A stretch of DNA of 64,000 bases from Bacillota bacterium (GTDB lineage: Bacteria; Bacillota; Clostridia; Lachnospirales; Lachnospiraceae). Made by a program: the position numbers and the translations under genes. This document shows positions 27,514 to 36,732 of the stretch, one piece after another; position 1 is the stretch's first letter, and every line of letters starts with the position of its first letter. Location of the stretch: positions 1 through 64,000 of the forward strand of contig JAEWEO010000228.1 in NCBI GenBank assembly GCA_023389295.1, written 5' to 3'. The notes under the pieces are model-generated. The model made no database searches. It was not told the DNA's origin and saw nothing but the letters and a program-made list of their open reading frames with translations.

Positions 27514-27659
27514 AGTCTCGGACATGTTTCTGCCACAAATTGGTGTTATGGTACTTTTAAGTGGAAAAACTTAACACTACGACCAGTTCACTTATTTCGC
27601 TAATTTTAATAAAATAATAGAATAGCCAATTATTAGAACTACTTCCGGGAGGTCAATTT

Positions 27660-29363
27660 ATGAAAAAACTGAAAATCATTTTCTTTACTATACTATTACT
27701 CATTATCGTAGGGGTAACCGCTTTTATTATGCTCAAGAAAAATGAGGATAATCAGGAAGATAACCCTTCCATAGACTTAAGTGAACAGCTTACTCCTTCT
27801 CCTACCCAAATTCCAACAAATCTTCCCACCGCTACTCCCACCGATACGCCTAATCAAATGACTGGTCTCTATCCAGCCTATAAAACATTCGATGATAAAA
27901 CTAGTTATGGTTACATAAATCTATCTGGAGAATTTGTCATCTCTCCATCCTTTGATATGGCTTCTAATTTCTATGATGATGTGGCTGTTGTTATGATAGG
28001 AGAAAGTTATCGTGTGATAGACAAAGAAGGTAATGTATTATTTGAAAATGAAAATACCATTAATGATTATAGAAATGGCGCTGCCGTTTACCTAAGTAAA
28101 AATAAAAGCGGCAACTATGTATATGGGTATATAGATACAAAGGGAGACGTACTTATTCATCCACAATACATTAGGGCTACTAACTTTAGTAAAGAAGGCA
28201 CCGCTTATGTCTCCACCTCAATTGGCTCCTACCAACTCATTGACAAAACCGGTAAGATACTAGAATCCTATGAGTTAAATAAATATAACTCGATCTGGAA
28301 CCTTCAGGATGGATACTTGATTTATGTCGACGACAACACATATCAATATGGTGTTGCCACCTTAGAGGATAAAGAAGTGATAAAAGCAAACTATAGTGAA
28401 ATCCGATATTTAGGTGAAGGATTATTTGCGGTAAAGGAACCTAATCTTCTCTCCGCTGAGGATATAATCCTTGCAAAAAACGCTATCATTAACCAACAGG
28501 GAGAGCAGTTAACGGATTACATTTATTCTGATGTAAGCAATTTTTATGAAGGCTATGCTTCTGCGACGGATGGTACCTCTACCTTCTTTATTGGAACGGA
28601 TGGTAAAGAAATAACAACCCTTTCTAAGTTTGACGGACAGGGAACACTTATTTTATTGGAAGATGTGGTTTCTGCCTACATTGATGATGAGCAAATTTAT
28701 ACCGACACCTCAGGGACTGTCCTATGGAAGGCCGAAGATACCTTTGCTCTCTCAGATACCCTTACGGTGAAGAAAGAAATACTAAAACCCAATCCTTATG
28801 TACTCGTTAAATACCCACAGATTGACGGTTTGGCGGATAAGACGATACAAGATAATATCAATGAAGAGTTAAAAAGCATCTTTACTGATAGTCGTAACCG
28901 CCTTACGGTAGATGATATGATATCTGTGAAGGACACCTTTACAGCAAAGCTTATGAACAATCTTTTGATTATTCGCAAAGACGGCTATGACTACAGCTTT
29001 GGAGCAGCCCATGGTATGCCAATTAGGGAATATTACTATATTGATTTAAAAGATGGATCTTTCTATCTGTTAAAGAATTTATTTAAAGAAGATAGTGATT
29101 ATGCTTCCAAAATAAATGAACTGATTACCAATGAGATAGAAGCCCAAAACGCTTCTGGTGAAGCCTACTACTTCCCCGATAGCTTTACTGGGATCAACGA
29201 AGATTACCAAGCCTTTAAGTTAGAGGAGGATGGCATCATTATTTACTTCTACCCCTATGAAATTGCAGCTTACGCTGCAGGTTTTCCGGAATTTCCAATT
29301 ACCTTTGAAGTGCTTTCAGAATATATCGATACCAATGGAGACTTCTATAAGAGTTTTCGTTAA
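27660..29363 (+). CDS. membrane-anchored WG-repeat protein with DUF3298-like C-terminus
   Basis: 567-residue surface protein. Residues 7-25 form a signal-anchor helix; a Pro/Thr linker follows (about 45-70, SPTQIPTNLPTATPTDTPN). WG (KWG) repeats run from about 75 to 370: YGYINLSGEFVISPSF, YGYIDTKGDVLIHPQY, TSFIG-type units, with repeated Asp/Gly turns. The C-terminal domain (about 375-560) matches the DUF3298/DUF4163 pattern seen in RsiV-like extracellular lysozyme-binding domains, with FGAAHGMPIREYYYIDLKDG. The role is unknown; it could bind a wall component. ACTTCCGGGAGGTC precedes the ATG, and a strong terminator follows. Confidence 0.7.
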   Translation: MKKLKIIFFTILLLIIVGVTAFIMLKKNEDNQEDNPSIDLSEQLTPSPTQIPTNLPTATPTDTPNQMTGLYPAYKTFDDKTSYGYINLSGEFVISPSFDMASNFYDDVAVVMIGESYRVIDKEGNVLFENENTINDYRNGAAVYLSKNKSGNYVYGYIDTKGDVLIHPQYIRATNFSKEGTAYVSTSIGSYQLIDKTGKILESYELNKYNSIWNLQDGYLIYVDDNTYQYGVATLEDKEVIKANYSEIRYLGEGLFAVKEPNLLSAEDIILAKNAIINQQGEQLTDYIYSDVSNFYEGYASATDGTSTFFIGTDGKEITTLSKFDGQGTLILLEDVVSAYIDDEQIYTDTSGTVLWKAEDTFALSDTLTVKKEILKPNPYVLVKYPQIDGLADKTIQDNINEELKSIFTDSRNRLTVDDMISVKDTFTAKLMNNLLIIRKDGYDYSFGAAHGMPIREYYYIDLKDGSFYLLKNLFKEDSDYASKINELITNEIEAQNASGEAYYFPDSFTGINEDYQAFKLEEDGIIIYFYPYEIAAYAAGFPEFPITFEVLSEYIDTNGDFYKSFR

Positions 29364-29434
29364 GAGTTCAACCTCTTATTAAGAACAACAAATAACATTC
29401 TACTCATCCAGATGAGAGGGACTTAGTTCCCACA

Positions 29435-29491
29435 AAAAAAGGAGTCTGGCTCCATAGCAAAATTTCAGCTATGGAGCCAGACTCCTTTTTT
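29435..29491. terminator. very strong intrinsic terminator
   Basis: A 23-bp stem (29435-29457 with 29469-29491) and an 11-base loop, flanked by A and T runs. It serves the WG-repeat gene and the convergent M20 peptidase gene. Confidence 0.93.
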
Positions 29492-29551
29492 ATGGGATTT
29501 ATTTTTTCATTCATTCTTATGATTACTTATCTCAATTATGTTAGTTATATG

Positions 29552-30991
29552 TTAAAATTGCTTTATCAGCCTTACATAAAACTCTACTGTTCTGACCAAG
29601 GTGTCAACAGGTACCCTCTCATTGTTTCCATGGATCATGCCTCTTTCCTCTTTAGAAAGCTTCATGGCGGAAAATTTATACACTCTGTCAGTAATTCTAC
29701 TGTAATGCCAGGAGTCACTACAAGCCATCATAAGATAAGGAGATACAATTGCCCCCTTCCAGGTATCAGCAACACTCTGGCATAGCTTCCTCCATTCCTC
29801 GCAGGAAGTATCTGATTCTATGGAAGGATTTCTTCCTTCATAGATAGTGACCTCAATATTCTCATTATCGATTATCTTCTTTAAATAGTCTCTGGCAGAC
29901 TCCACCGTATCTTTCCCCAGAAGTCTTAGATTCATACCCACAGACGCCTTAGGAGGTATTACATTAAATGCTTTTCCTCCCTCCATTTTTGTCATGGCAC
30001 AGGTAGTTCTAATCATAGCATTCAGTTCGCCACCAGCCTTTTGACATACCTTGTCAAATATGCCTTCAAAACACCAGAGATTCGCGAAGAGAATCTTATA
30101 TCCAAAGGAAGAATGGCGCCCCAGGGTATCAAGCATCTCTTTTACAGGCTTTGTCATCTGTCTTTTAAATGGATGGTTTTCCACATCTACTACTGCCTGT
30201 GCAAGCTCACCTACAACCGTATGTACAGGAGGCATAGAAGCATGCCCTCCATTACTTTTTGCATGAAACTCAATATTAGTAAGTCCTTTTTCCGCAATGC
30301 CAATAAGTGCACATTCCCTACTTACTCCTGGAAATACATTTTCTACTACGGCTCCCCCTTCATCCAGAACCATTGCAGGATGAATATTCTGTTGCTGGAA
30401 CCAATCTACCATGGTAGGGCAGGTGGTACCATTAATCTCCTCTTGCCCTGAGAATGCCAGATAAATATCATTTTGAGGCACAAAGCCTTTTTCTATCAGT
30501 GTTTCCACAGCCTCCATAACTCCACACAGGGTTCCCTTAGTATCCAGAGTTCCTCTTCCCCAGAGTAAGCCATCCTCAAGGATTCCCTCAAAGGCGGGCT
30601 TCGTCCATCCCGTCTCCTCTATAGGCACAACATCATAATGGGACATCAGTACTAAAGGATCCCCATTCTCTCTTCCTTTCCAACAATAGAGAATCCCATT
30701 TACGCCTAAGAATCTTCTCTCACAAGTTTCATGAATCTTTGGATAAAGCTGAGGTAAAAGCTCTCTAAACTTCTCAAATTCCTTTTGATCTATCTTACTT
30801 TCATCATTATAGGAAATCGTCTTGCATCGAATCATTTCCTGCATATCCTTAATTATTTTTTCTTTGTCCAAAACTACCTCATCCTCTGATGGAAGCAGTT
30901 CAGGTTTTGGTTGATATAGAAATGCCCGAATAAGAATAACCGCAAGGAAAATTATGATTACCATAAGGAGAAAAAATAAAATATATTCCAT
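29552..30991 (-). CDS. membrane-anchored M20-family metallopeptidase
   Basis: 479-residue zinc peptidase or amidohydrolase of family M20, anchored by an N-terminal helix (about 3-25). Metal and catalytic residues are visible: SHYDVVP (His and catalytic Asp, about 120), GRGTLDTKGT (bridging Asp, about 152), FSGQEEINGT (Glu pair, about 185), LDEGGAVV and the late IHGNNERVPVD. The closest eukaryotic analogue is PM20D1/carboxypeptidase S. Its ATG abuts the stop of the upstream membrane protein gene, so the three genes form one operon. It probably cleaves an N-acyl amino acid or dipeptide handled by those membrane proteins (inference). Confidence 0.85.
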   Translation of the reverse strand: MEYILFFLLMVIIIFLAVILIRAFLYQPKPELLPSEDEVVLDKEKIIKDMQEMIRCKTISYNDESKIDQKEFEKFRELLPQLYPKIHETCERRFLGVNGILYCWKGRENGDPLVLMSHYDVVPIEETGWTKPAFEGILEDGLLWGRGTLDTKGTLCGVMEAVETLIEKGFVPQNDIYLAFSGQEEINGTTCPTMVDWFQQQNIHPAMVLDEGGAVVENVFPGVSRECALIGIAEKGLTNIEFHAKSNGGHASMPPVHTVVGELAQAVVDVENHPFKRQMTKPVKEMLDTLGRHSSFGYKILFANLWCFEGIFDKVCQKAGGELNAMIRTTCAMTKMEGGKAFNVIPPKASVGMNLRLLGKDTVESARDYLKKIIDNENIEVTIYEGRNPSIESDTSCEEWRKLCQSVADTWKGAIVSPYLMMACSDSWHYSRITDRVYKFSAMKLSKEERGMIHGNNERVPVDTLVRTVEFYVRLIKQF

Positions 30992-31651
30992 CTATAGCAT
31001 CCCTTTCTGATATAAGATTCTGGCTGATACAATGGCAATCATAGCACCTACGGGAACAAGGATACCCACTGAACCTGATAGGGATGGAACCAGTAGGAAA
31101 AGAATCACCATGAATAAAAGCGGTGCAATGGAAATCTTCCAGTTCTTGCTGACATACACTACTGCAAGTCCACCGAATAAGGAAGGAAGGATATTATCAA
31201 AAGCAGGTTTTACTACCGGATTATTAAGTATGGGAGTTAGTGGTACAAGAAGCGCTACTCCTACAGCAATGATTAATGTAGTAACAATGGAAGAAGTTGC
31301 AACTGCAATCGTGGAGAACACCTCGCCCTCTTCTGTTCCTGGCTTTACCTTTGCATTTTCCATAGCAGCTAGTGCTGCTGGCACCTTTAAATTGGTCAGA
31401 TTCCCTGTGACAAAAGCCAGATATGACCCTGCTGTTCCAAGCATAGGAACAAAAGTCAGAACTTCTATTAGACCTACTGTCCAAAAAATTGGTGCTACGC
31501 CAAGAAGCCCTCTTAATACTGGTCCCCAGCCGGGCCATGCGTCATAATAAATACATGTGATGATTGGATATAAGAATATCATACCAAGTGCACTTAGAAT
31601 CCAGATGCGTCCATAAACATGGGTTTTTTCTTCATAACGATTTGTACTCAT
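30992..31651 (-). CDS. polytopic membrane protein, partner of DUF5058 protein
   Basis: 219 residues with about six hydrophobic helices and a short cytoplasmic N-terminus (MSTNRYEEKTHVYGR). Conserved-looking segments are DAWPGWGPVLRGLLGVAP and FVTGNLTNLKVPAALAAMENAK. It begins 6 bases after the DUF5058-like gene and ends directly at the M20 peptidase start. Databases sometimes label such proteins as mechanosensitive channels, but I see no MscS or MscL signature. It is more likely one half of a two-subunit transporter for the peptidase substrate or product (inference). Confidence 0.6.
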   Translation of the reverse strand: MSTNRYEEKTHVYGRIWILSALGMIFLYPIITCIYYDAWPGWGPVLRGLLGVAPIFWTVGLIEVLTFVPMLGTAGSYLAFVTGNLTNLKVPAALAAMENAKVKPGTEEGEVFSTIAVATSSIVTTLIIAVGVALLVPLTPILNNPVVKPAFDNILPSLFGGLAVVYVSKNWKISIAPLLFMVILFLLVPSLSGSVGILVPVGAMIAIVSARILYQKGML

Positions 31652-31657
31652 AACTCA

Positions 31658-32383
31658 TCACCCTCCAATCAACGGTGTTATTATTGTTGCAAATATCATA
31701 GCTCCAAGCATACTAATTGGAAGCGCATAATTCTCTAGCCATTTCATACCACATTTCTTAATCAGCAGTCCGCAAATACCCATTAAAAGTGCTGAAAACA
31801 GCAGTACAAAAATAGGAATCCATCCAAAAAGCCCTGATCTGATATCTGCAAATACCATTCCAAGAAAAGCAGAAATCATCCCTAGAAATAGTGCTGTCAT
31901 GAGGATATCCCCCCACTTACTATCCTTGTTCTTAATCTTTAGAAGTCCCCCTTGAATCTTCTTGATAAACAAGGGAACCCATACAAGACCAGGGAATATT
32001 CCAAGCGTCATGACCCAGGCAATGGCTGTATATACCTTTGGATCTGTAATTGTCTCCGAAAGAGATATCTGCAGTCCATTGGCCGTAGAGGTTGCAGCAG
32101 GAAGTTCGTATGTAATAGCTCCAATTACACTAAGTCTTAGCCATGGTAACGGAAGTCCCAGAAACTTTGACAAGGTAATAACACCAAGCAATATGGATAC
32201 TGCGGGAGCAATGGTAAATACTGCTGTTGACGCCATTGTTTTTTTCATTTTCCCTGGATCTATTCCCAGTTTCTTGCCGTGGCGATAGCTACGTACTAGA
32301 AAAAAAGATGACTGAGCGATCACAAATAAAATAACTGCTCCAGCAAGTAGGTATAAGATAGTACTGTTCGGATTGAAAATCAA
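31658..32383 (-). CDS. DUF5058-type polytopic membrane protein
   Basis: 241 residues, about six helices. Motifs: FFLVRSYRHGKKLGID after the first helix and LPWLRLSVIGAITYELPAATSTANG in the middle. The start is TTG at 32383 with AGGAGGG about 8 bases upstream. It is the first gene of a three-gene operon with a second membrane protein and an M20 peptidase. The pairing of two small membrane proteins with a peptidase suggests uptake or export coupled to hydrolysis; no substrate is known to me. Confidence 0.62.
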   Translation of the reverse strand: MIFNPNSTILYLLAGAVILFVIAQSSFFLVRSYRHGKKLGIDPGKMKKTMASTAVFTIAPAVSILLGVITLSKFLGLPLPWLRLSVIGAITYELPAATSTANGLQISLSETITDPKVYTAIAWVMTLGIFPGLVWVPLFIKKIQGGLLKIKNKDSKWGDILMTALFLGMISAFLGMVFADIRSGLFGWIPIFVLLFSALLMGICGLLIKKCGMKWLENYALPISMLGAMIFATIITPLIGG

Positions 32384-32530
32384 TAATATGCCCTCCTGTC
32401 TAATTTTTATAATTATACAACTATTTTTACTAAAAATGCAATCTACAAGACATAAAAACTCCGGTATATCGGATCAATAAATATGAATATCATTTATGTG
32501 CATTACTTCCAATTAAGTAAATAACTTAGA

Positions 32531-33724
32531 CTAGCGTAACGTAATCTTATCCAGTATGTCATTGATATAAGCAATTGCTATTCCATAGTTGGTCATTGGT
32601 ACCTTCTGTGCTATGGCCTGCTCTACACGGCTCATGACATACTTACGGTTAAACATGCAGGCACCGCATTGGATTACCAGGTCATACTCTGTTAAATCCT
32701 GTGGAAAATCGTTACCGCTGACATTCTCAATTATTAAACCTTCGCCCACCTTATTTCTTAACATTCTGGGAAGTTTCACTCTACCAATATCCTCTGTTAA
32801 TGGAACATGAGTGCAAGCCTCTGCAATGAGTACCTTGGAATTCTCCGTTAATTGATCGATTGCTTTCGCACTCTTAACATAATAATCTATGTCACCCTTA
32901 TGCCCTGCAAAGAGTACGGAAAAGGAAGTAAGCTTACTCTCCTTTGGTTTCTTCTCATATACCAGCTGAAACACCTGAGAGTCCGTAATGATAAGTACCG
33001 GAGGATTTGCAAGACTTTTTAAGGCTTCCTCTAATTTATCTGCAGTGCTGCTAAGAACGATACATTTCTTATCCAGTAGTTCCCTTAGGGTCTGAACTTG
33101 GGGGAGTATTAATCTTCCCTTCGGGGCCTGAATGTCCTGTGGCATTACCAGTAGTACCGTATCCCCTTCCTTAACCAGGTCTCCCAATATACTATTGGCA
33201 TCAAAATCCTCCGGAATATTACGTATAATTTCTTCCCGAATTCGTTCCATACCAAGCTTTGATATAGCACTAATCTTAATGGGTTCCTCTTTTAATGCTT
33301 CATATATTTTTTTACGTATTTTATCCGTATTTTTAATCTGATCAATTTTATTAATTACCATAATAACGGGAGCCTTTCGTGCCTTAAACTCCTTCGCCCA
33401 TTCTAGTTCCTGACCGATATCTTCATTGCTACATACAATTAAAGCAACATCGGTTTTCTCCATGGCAAGTTTTGTCTTCTCCACTCTCATACTTCCAAGA
33501 TAGCCTTCATCATCAAAACCTGCTGTGTCGATTAAGACACAGGGACCTATTCCATAGATCTCTATGGTTTTATAGACCGGGTCCGTGGTGGTTCCGGCAA
33601 CGGAAGAAACTAAGGCAGTATTGTGCCCTGTTAGGGCATTAATTAAGGTTGATTTACCACTATTTCTTTTGCCAAAAATACCAATGTGCAGTCGATTTGC
33701 TCTCGGTGTATCGTTTAAACTCAT
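32531..33724 (-). CDS. hydF: [FeFe]-hydrogenase maturation GTPase HydF
   Basis: Scaffold on which the 2Fe subcluster of the hydrogenase H-cluster is built and passed to apo-hydrogenase. 397 residues: GTPase domain with GIFGKRNSGKSTLINAL (about 13-29), DTAGFDDEG and VINKID; a dimerisation domain; and a C-terminal [4Fe-4S] domain with EACTHVPLTEDIG and IQCGACMFNRKYV (CxxC). It is third in hydE-hydG-hydF, 120 bases after hydG. No hydrogenase structural gene is in the window. Confidence 0.95.
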   Translation of the reverse strand: MSLNDTPRANRLHIGIFGKRNSGKSTLINALTGHNTALVSSVAGTTTDPVYKTIEIYGIGPCVLIDTAGFDDEGYLGSMRVEKTKLAMEKTDVALIVCSNEDIGQELEWAKEFKARKAPVIMVINKIDQIKNTDKIRKKIYEALKEEPIKISAISKLGMERIREEIIRNIPEDFDANSILGDLVKEGDTVLLVMPQDIQAPKGRLILPQVQTLRELLDKKCIVLSSTADKLEEALKSLANPPVLIITDSQVFQLVYEKKPKESKLTSFSVLFAGHKGDIDYYVKSAKAIDQLTENSKVLIAEACTHVPLTEDIGRVKLPRMLRNKVGEGLIIENVSGNDFPQDLTEYDLVIQCGACMFNRKYVMSRVEQAIAQKVPMTNYGIAIAYINDILDKITLR

Positions 33725-33844
33725 AAATTAATATCCTCTCTGAAAATGTTTGCCTAAGGTCTCTCTATGATTTTTACTAATAAGCCATCCCTATTGCTAC
33801 TTACATTATATCAAATTACTCATAAAAATATATAATCTCTTTTC

Positions 33845-35263
33845 TTAAAATCGAAAATCTCTGTTGCCTTGTTGTATCTTTTCCAGATTGTCTTTCGCGA
33901 TTCCTAATACTTTTTCGTTAGGAATACGAGTAAGCTCCTTCTCGATTAATCTTTCTCCTTTTGCTTTGGTGTCTTCACTTGCATAGTCCTCCAGGTATTC
34001 CTTTAGCGTCATCAACGCATTGGGCTGACAGCAGTTTGCAATCTGCCCGGACTTTACTAGGGACATAAAACGGTCTCCCGTTCTTCCTTCTCTGTAGCAA
34101 GCTGTGCAAAAGCTTGGTATATGATTAAGACCTAGGAGCCAGTTTACGATTTCATCCAATGTTCGGGTATCCTCTACATCAAATTGTGCTGAACTTTCCT
34201 CCTCCGGCTCCTCCTTGGCATAACCGCCTACACTTGTTCTAGAACCACCACTAATTTGGGAAACCCCTAGTTTAAGCGCTCGCTCTCTGCTCTTTTGGGA
34301 CTCTCTGGTGGATACAATAATTCCTGTATAGGGAACTGCGATACGTAATACTGCTATGATTTTTTCAAAGATTTCATCAGAGATACCATCCTTAAAGCTA
34401 TTTGGATCAATGTCATCGGCAGGGCGAATTCTCGGTACACTTATGGTGTGCGGTCCACAACCTCTAGCTGCCTCTAGATGCTCTGCATGCATTAATATTC
34501 CTACAAAATCATACCGATACATATTTAGTCCATAGAGGACACCAAGACCGACATCATCAATTCCTGCTTCCATTGCACGATCCATTGCCTCTGTATGATA
34601 AGCATAATTATGTTTCGGACCGGTAGGGTGAAGCTTCTCATAATTTTCTTTGTGGTAGGTCTCCTGAAAAAGGATGTAAGTTCCAATGCCTGCATCTTTC
34701 AATTTACGATAATCTTCTACTGTGGTTGCGGCAATATTAACATTTACTCTCCTTATTGCTCCATTCTTATGTTTGATGGAGTAAATGGTCTTAATGCTCT
34801 CTAAGATATAATCTAACGGATTATTAACCGGGTCTTCACCTGCTTCTAGAGCCAGTCGTTTGTGACCCATATCCTGTAGGGCAATTACTTCCTTTCTTAT
34901 TTCCTCCTGTGTCAGTTTTTTACGAGGTATATGCTTATTCACATAGTGATAGGGACAATAAACACATCCGTTTACACAGTAGTTAGACAAATAAAGGGGA
35001 GCAAACATTACAATGCGGTTGCCATAGAATTTTTCCTTAATCCGAATGGCTAAGTCATAGATCTTCTGAATCTCATCCTCAAGATCACATTCTAATAATA
35101 CGGCTGCTTCTCGGTGACTTAATCCTTTCATTTCCTCTGCTTTCTTAAGGATCATATCAATGAGTTCCCGGTTACTTTTATTCGCTTTCGCATACTCTAA
35201 GGTCTCTAATATCTCCCCGTCATGAATAAATTCTTCTGCTTTATTTGACATTACGTTATACAT
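33845..35263 (-). CDS. hydG: [FeFe]-hydrogenase maturation radical SAM enzyme HydG
   Basis: Radical SAM tyrosine lyase that yields the CO and CN ligands of the H-cluster. 472 residues. The SAM cluster Cys are C96, C100 and C103 (YCVNGCVYCPYHY). The C-terminal extension carries the auxiliary cluster ligands in FCTACYREGRTGDRFMSL and IANCCQPNALMTL. GGSRTSVGGY belongs to the barrel. AGGAGAG lies 8 bases before the ATG. It lies 106 bases after hydE. Confidence 0.95.
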   Translation of the reverse strand: MYNVMSNKAEEFIHDGEILETLEYAKANKSNRELIDMILKKAEEMKGLSHREAAVLLECDLEDEIQKIYDLAIRIKEKFYGNRIVMFAPLYLSNYCVNGCVYCPYHYVNKHIPRKKLTQEEIRKEVIALQDMGHKRLALEAGEDPVNNPLDYILESIKTIYSIKHKNGAIRRVNVNIAATTVEDYRKLKDAGIGTYILFQETYHKENYEKLHPTGPKHNYAYHTEAMDRAMEAGIDDVGLGVLYGLNMYRYDFVGILMHAEHLEAARGCGPHTISVPRIRPADDIDPNSFKDGISDEIFEKIIAVLRIAVPYTGIIVSTRESQKSRERALKLGVSQISGGSRTSVGGYAKEEPEEESSAQFDVEDTRTLDEIVNWLLGLNHIPSFCTACYREGRTGDRFMSLVKSGQIANCCQPNALMTLKEYLEDYASEDTKAKGERLIEKELTRIPNEKVLGIAKDNLEKIQQGNRDFRF

Positions 35264-35369
35264 TCTTATCTCTCCTAGTATTATATTGGTGTAGTCATTA
35301 AGGCTACTTGGTTAATAAATATCTATATCAGATAACAAAAAAATTATTCTTCCTTCATCAGATGTTATC

Positions 35370-36485
35370 TTAGTAATTACCCTGTCTGACGGTTCCCTGA
35401 TAGTCTCCACGGTCTATCGTTAATTCATATCCAATTTTCTTCATTCTACCTTCCAGACAAAAGCGACACTCTGCAGCCTCATCTCCGGTGCAGATTTTAT
35501 TGTCGTAAAGTTCATATTTCTTACGTACCGTTGTAGGTGAAAGATTTGGCATCACTACATTTGCTCCGGAAAGTATTCCAAGCTCACGCCCTTTCGGATT
35601 TACCGTACCAAGGGCTGTGGTCGCCGGGATAAGAGCATTCGGCAACATAAGACGAAGGATACTGATTAAGACTAAGGTCTGCTCCAAAGTTCCCTTCTCC
35701 ATAGCTGCAAATGGTGTATCATGATGTGGCAGAAAAGGACCAATGCCAACCATCTGAGGGTTTAGTTCTTTTAGAAACAGTAAATCCTCGGCAAGATGTT
35801 CTGGTGTCTGATATGGAGAGCCTACCATAAAGCCTGCTCCAACCTGATAGCCAATCTCCTTCAAGTCATATAAGCACTTTTTTCTATTACTAAGACTTAG
35901 CTGATTTGGATGTAGTTTATTGTAATGATCTTCATTCGCTGTCTCATGTCTTAACAGATAACGATCTGCTCCGGCTTCATAGAATTTTTTGTAGCTTTCA
36001 TAGCTCCTCTCACCAATGGATAAGGTGATGGCACAATCAGGGTAATCCTTCTTTATATTACGTATCATCTCAATGATATCTTCATCTCCATAGCTTCCGT
36101 CTTCACCCCCCTGCAATACGAAGGTTCGAAATCCTAACTCATGGCCGGACTTGCAGCAATTTAAGATTTCCTCCATAGAGAGTCGATAGCGTTCTACCTT
36201 TTGATTACTTCTTCGAATTCCGCAATAATAGCAGTCATTCTTGCAATAATTTGTAAACTCAATGAGACCTCTGGTATAAATCTTATTTCCGAAGAACTTA
36301 AGGGCTGTTTGACGTGCCTTTTCTCTCAAAAACTCATAATCCTCCACCGACAAATCGGTTATTAGTGTCATAAACTCTTCCTTATCAAGAATTCTATGCT
36401 CTTCCAGCTTTTCAATCAATAATCTTATATTTGTCATACGGCAATCCACTCTCCTAATTTTACAATTATTTGGTACTACCATCAC
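35370..36485 (-). CDS. hydE: [FeFe]-hydrogenase maturation radical SAM enzyme HydE
   Basis: Radical SAM enzyme acting on the cysteine-bound iron precursor during H-cluster assembly. The SAM cluster Cys are C81, C85 and C88 (YCKNDCYYCGIR), followed by QGGEDGSYGDEDI. Length fits at 371 residues from ATG at 36485 or 36482, for which ACAGGAG gives a suitable site; ATG at 36437 (355 residues) fits the family N-terminus but its AGGAGAG is 12 bases away. It is first of the hyd operon, preceded by a leader with a terminator (36547-36577), so its expression is likely attenuated. Confidence 0.93.
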   Translation of the reverse strand: MMVVPNNCKIRRVDCRMTNIRLLIEKLEEHRILDKEEFMTLITDLSVEDYEFLREKARQTALKFFGNKIYTRGLIEFTNYCKNDCYYCGIRRSNQKVERYRLSMEEILNCCKSGHELGFRTFVLQGGEDGSYGDEDIIEMIRNIKKDYPDCAITLSIGERSYESYKKFYEAGADRYLLRHETANEDHYNKLHPNQLSLSNRKKCLYDLKEIGYQVGAGFMVGSPYQTPEHLAEDLLFLKELNPQMVGIGPFLPHHDTPFAAMEKGTLEQTLVLISILRLMLPNALIPATTALGTVNPKGRELGILSGANVVMPNLSPTTVRKKYELYDNKICTGDEAAECRFCLEGRMKKIGYELTIDRGDYQGTVRQGNY

Positions 36486-36490
36486 TCCTG

Positions 36491-36546
36491 TTATGAATCA
36501 TGCATTCAAAAATGTCATCTTAGCAGACATTTTATGAATTATGCAT
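36491..36546 (-). repeat. direct repeats flanking a small hairpin before hydE
   Basis: TTATGAATCATGCAT (36491-36505) and TTATGAATTATGCAT (36532-36546) match at 14 of 15 positions. Between them AAAATGTC (36509-36516) pairs with GACATTTT (36526-36533). The set sits between the leader terminator and the hydE ribosome site, where it could be a second regulatory step or a protein-binding site. Confidence 0.5.
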
Positions 36547-36577
36547 AAAAAAACCCTGTGCTTATTAAGGCACAGGG
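36547..36577 (-). terminator. intrinsic terminator in the hydE leader
   Basis: CCCTGTGC (36554-36561, plus strand) pairs with GCACAGGG (36570-36577), loop of 8. On the minus strand it is followed by seven T. No gene ends here; the only upstream transcript on this strand starts at the promoter near 36733-36761. Confidence 0.9.
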
Positions 36578-36726
36578 ATAGTATCATCCAAACATAAACC
36601 ACAAGAAAAGGAGAGACTCCTTATGCCTGCAGTTACTGCTATTGTTGGATCTTTCGATTCTATTCTGTCGCCTTATTACTTGGGCGTACCCTCGTCGTCA
36701 GCACGATTTCATTCATTGTCATTTAT
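36578..36726 (-). ncRNA. candidate cis-regulatory leader RNA of hydE-hydG-hydF
   Basis: About 150 transcribed bases between a good promoter and an intrinsic terminator, in front of hydE. Minus-strand features are a GGGTACGCCC mini-hairpin (around 36683-36692), AAGGAGTCTCTCCTT (36608-36622), and a GC-richer central part than the AT-rich surroundings. A 20-codon unsupported ORF (MTMNEIVLTTRVRPSNKATE) also exists. I checked it by eye against T-box, SAM-I, glycine, cobalamin, c-di-GMP, guanidine and NiCo consensus elements and saw no match. The layout is that of a riboswitch or attenuator. Confidence 0.55.
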
Positions 36727-36732
36727 TTAACA

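Noticed and set aside
36547..36726. T-box or guanidine riboswitch in the hydE leader
   Set aside because: No T-box sequence (TGGNACCGCG) and no guanidine-class motif; the GGGTACGCCC hairpin alone is not enough.
36623..36730. 35-codon plus-strand ORF (MPAVTAIVGSF...) with a GGAGAG upstream
   Set aside because: It lies antisense to the hydE leader; the apparent ribosome site is one half of a leader hairpin, so it is probably a shadow of the RNA.
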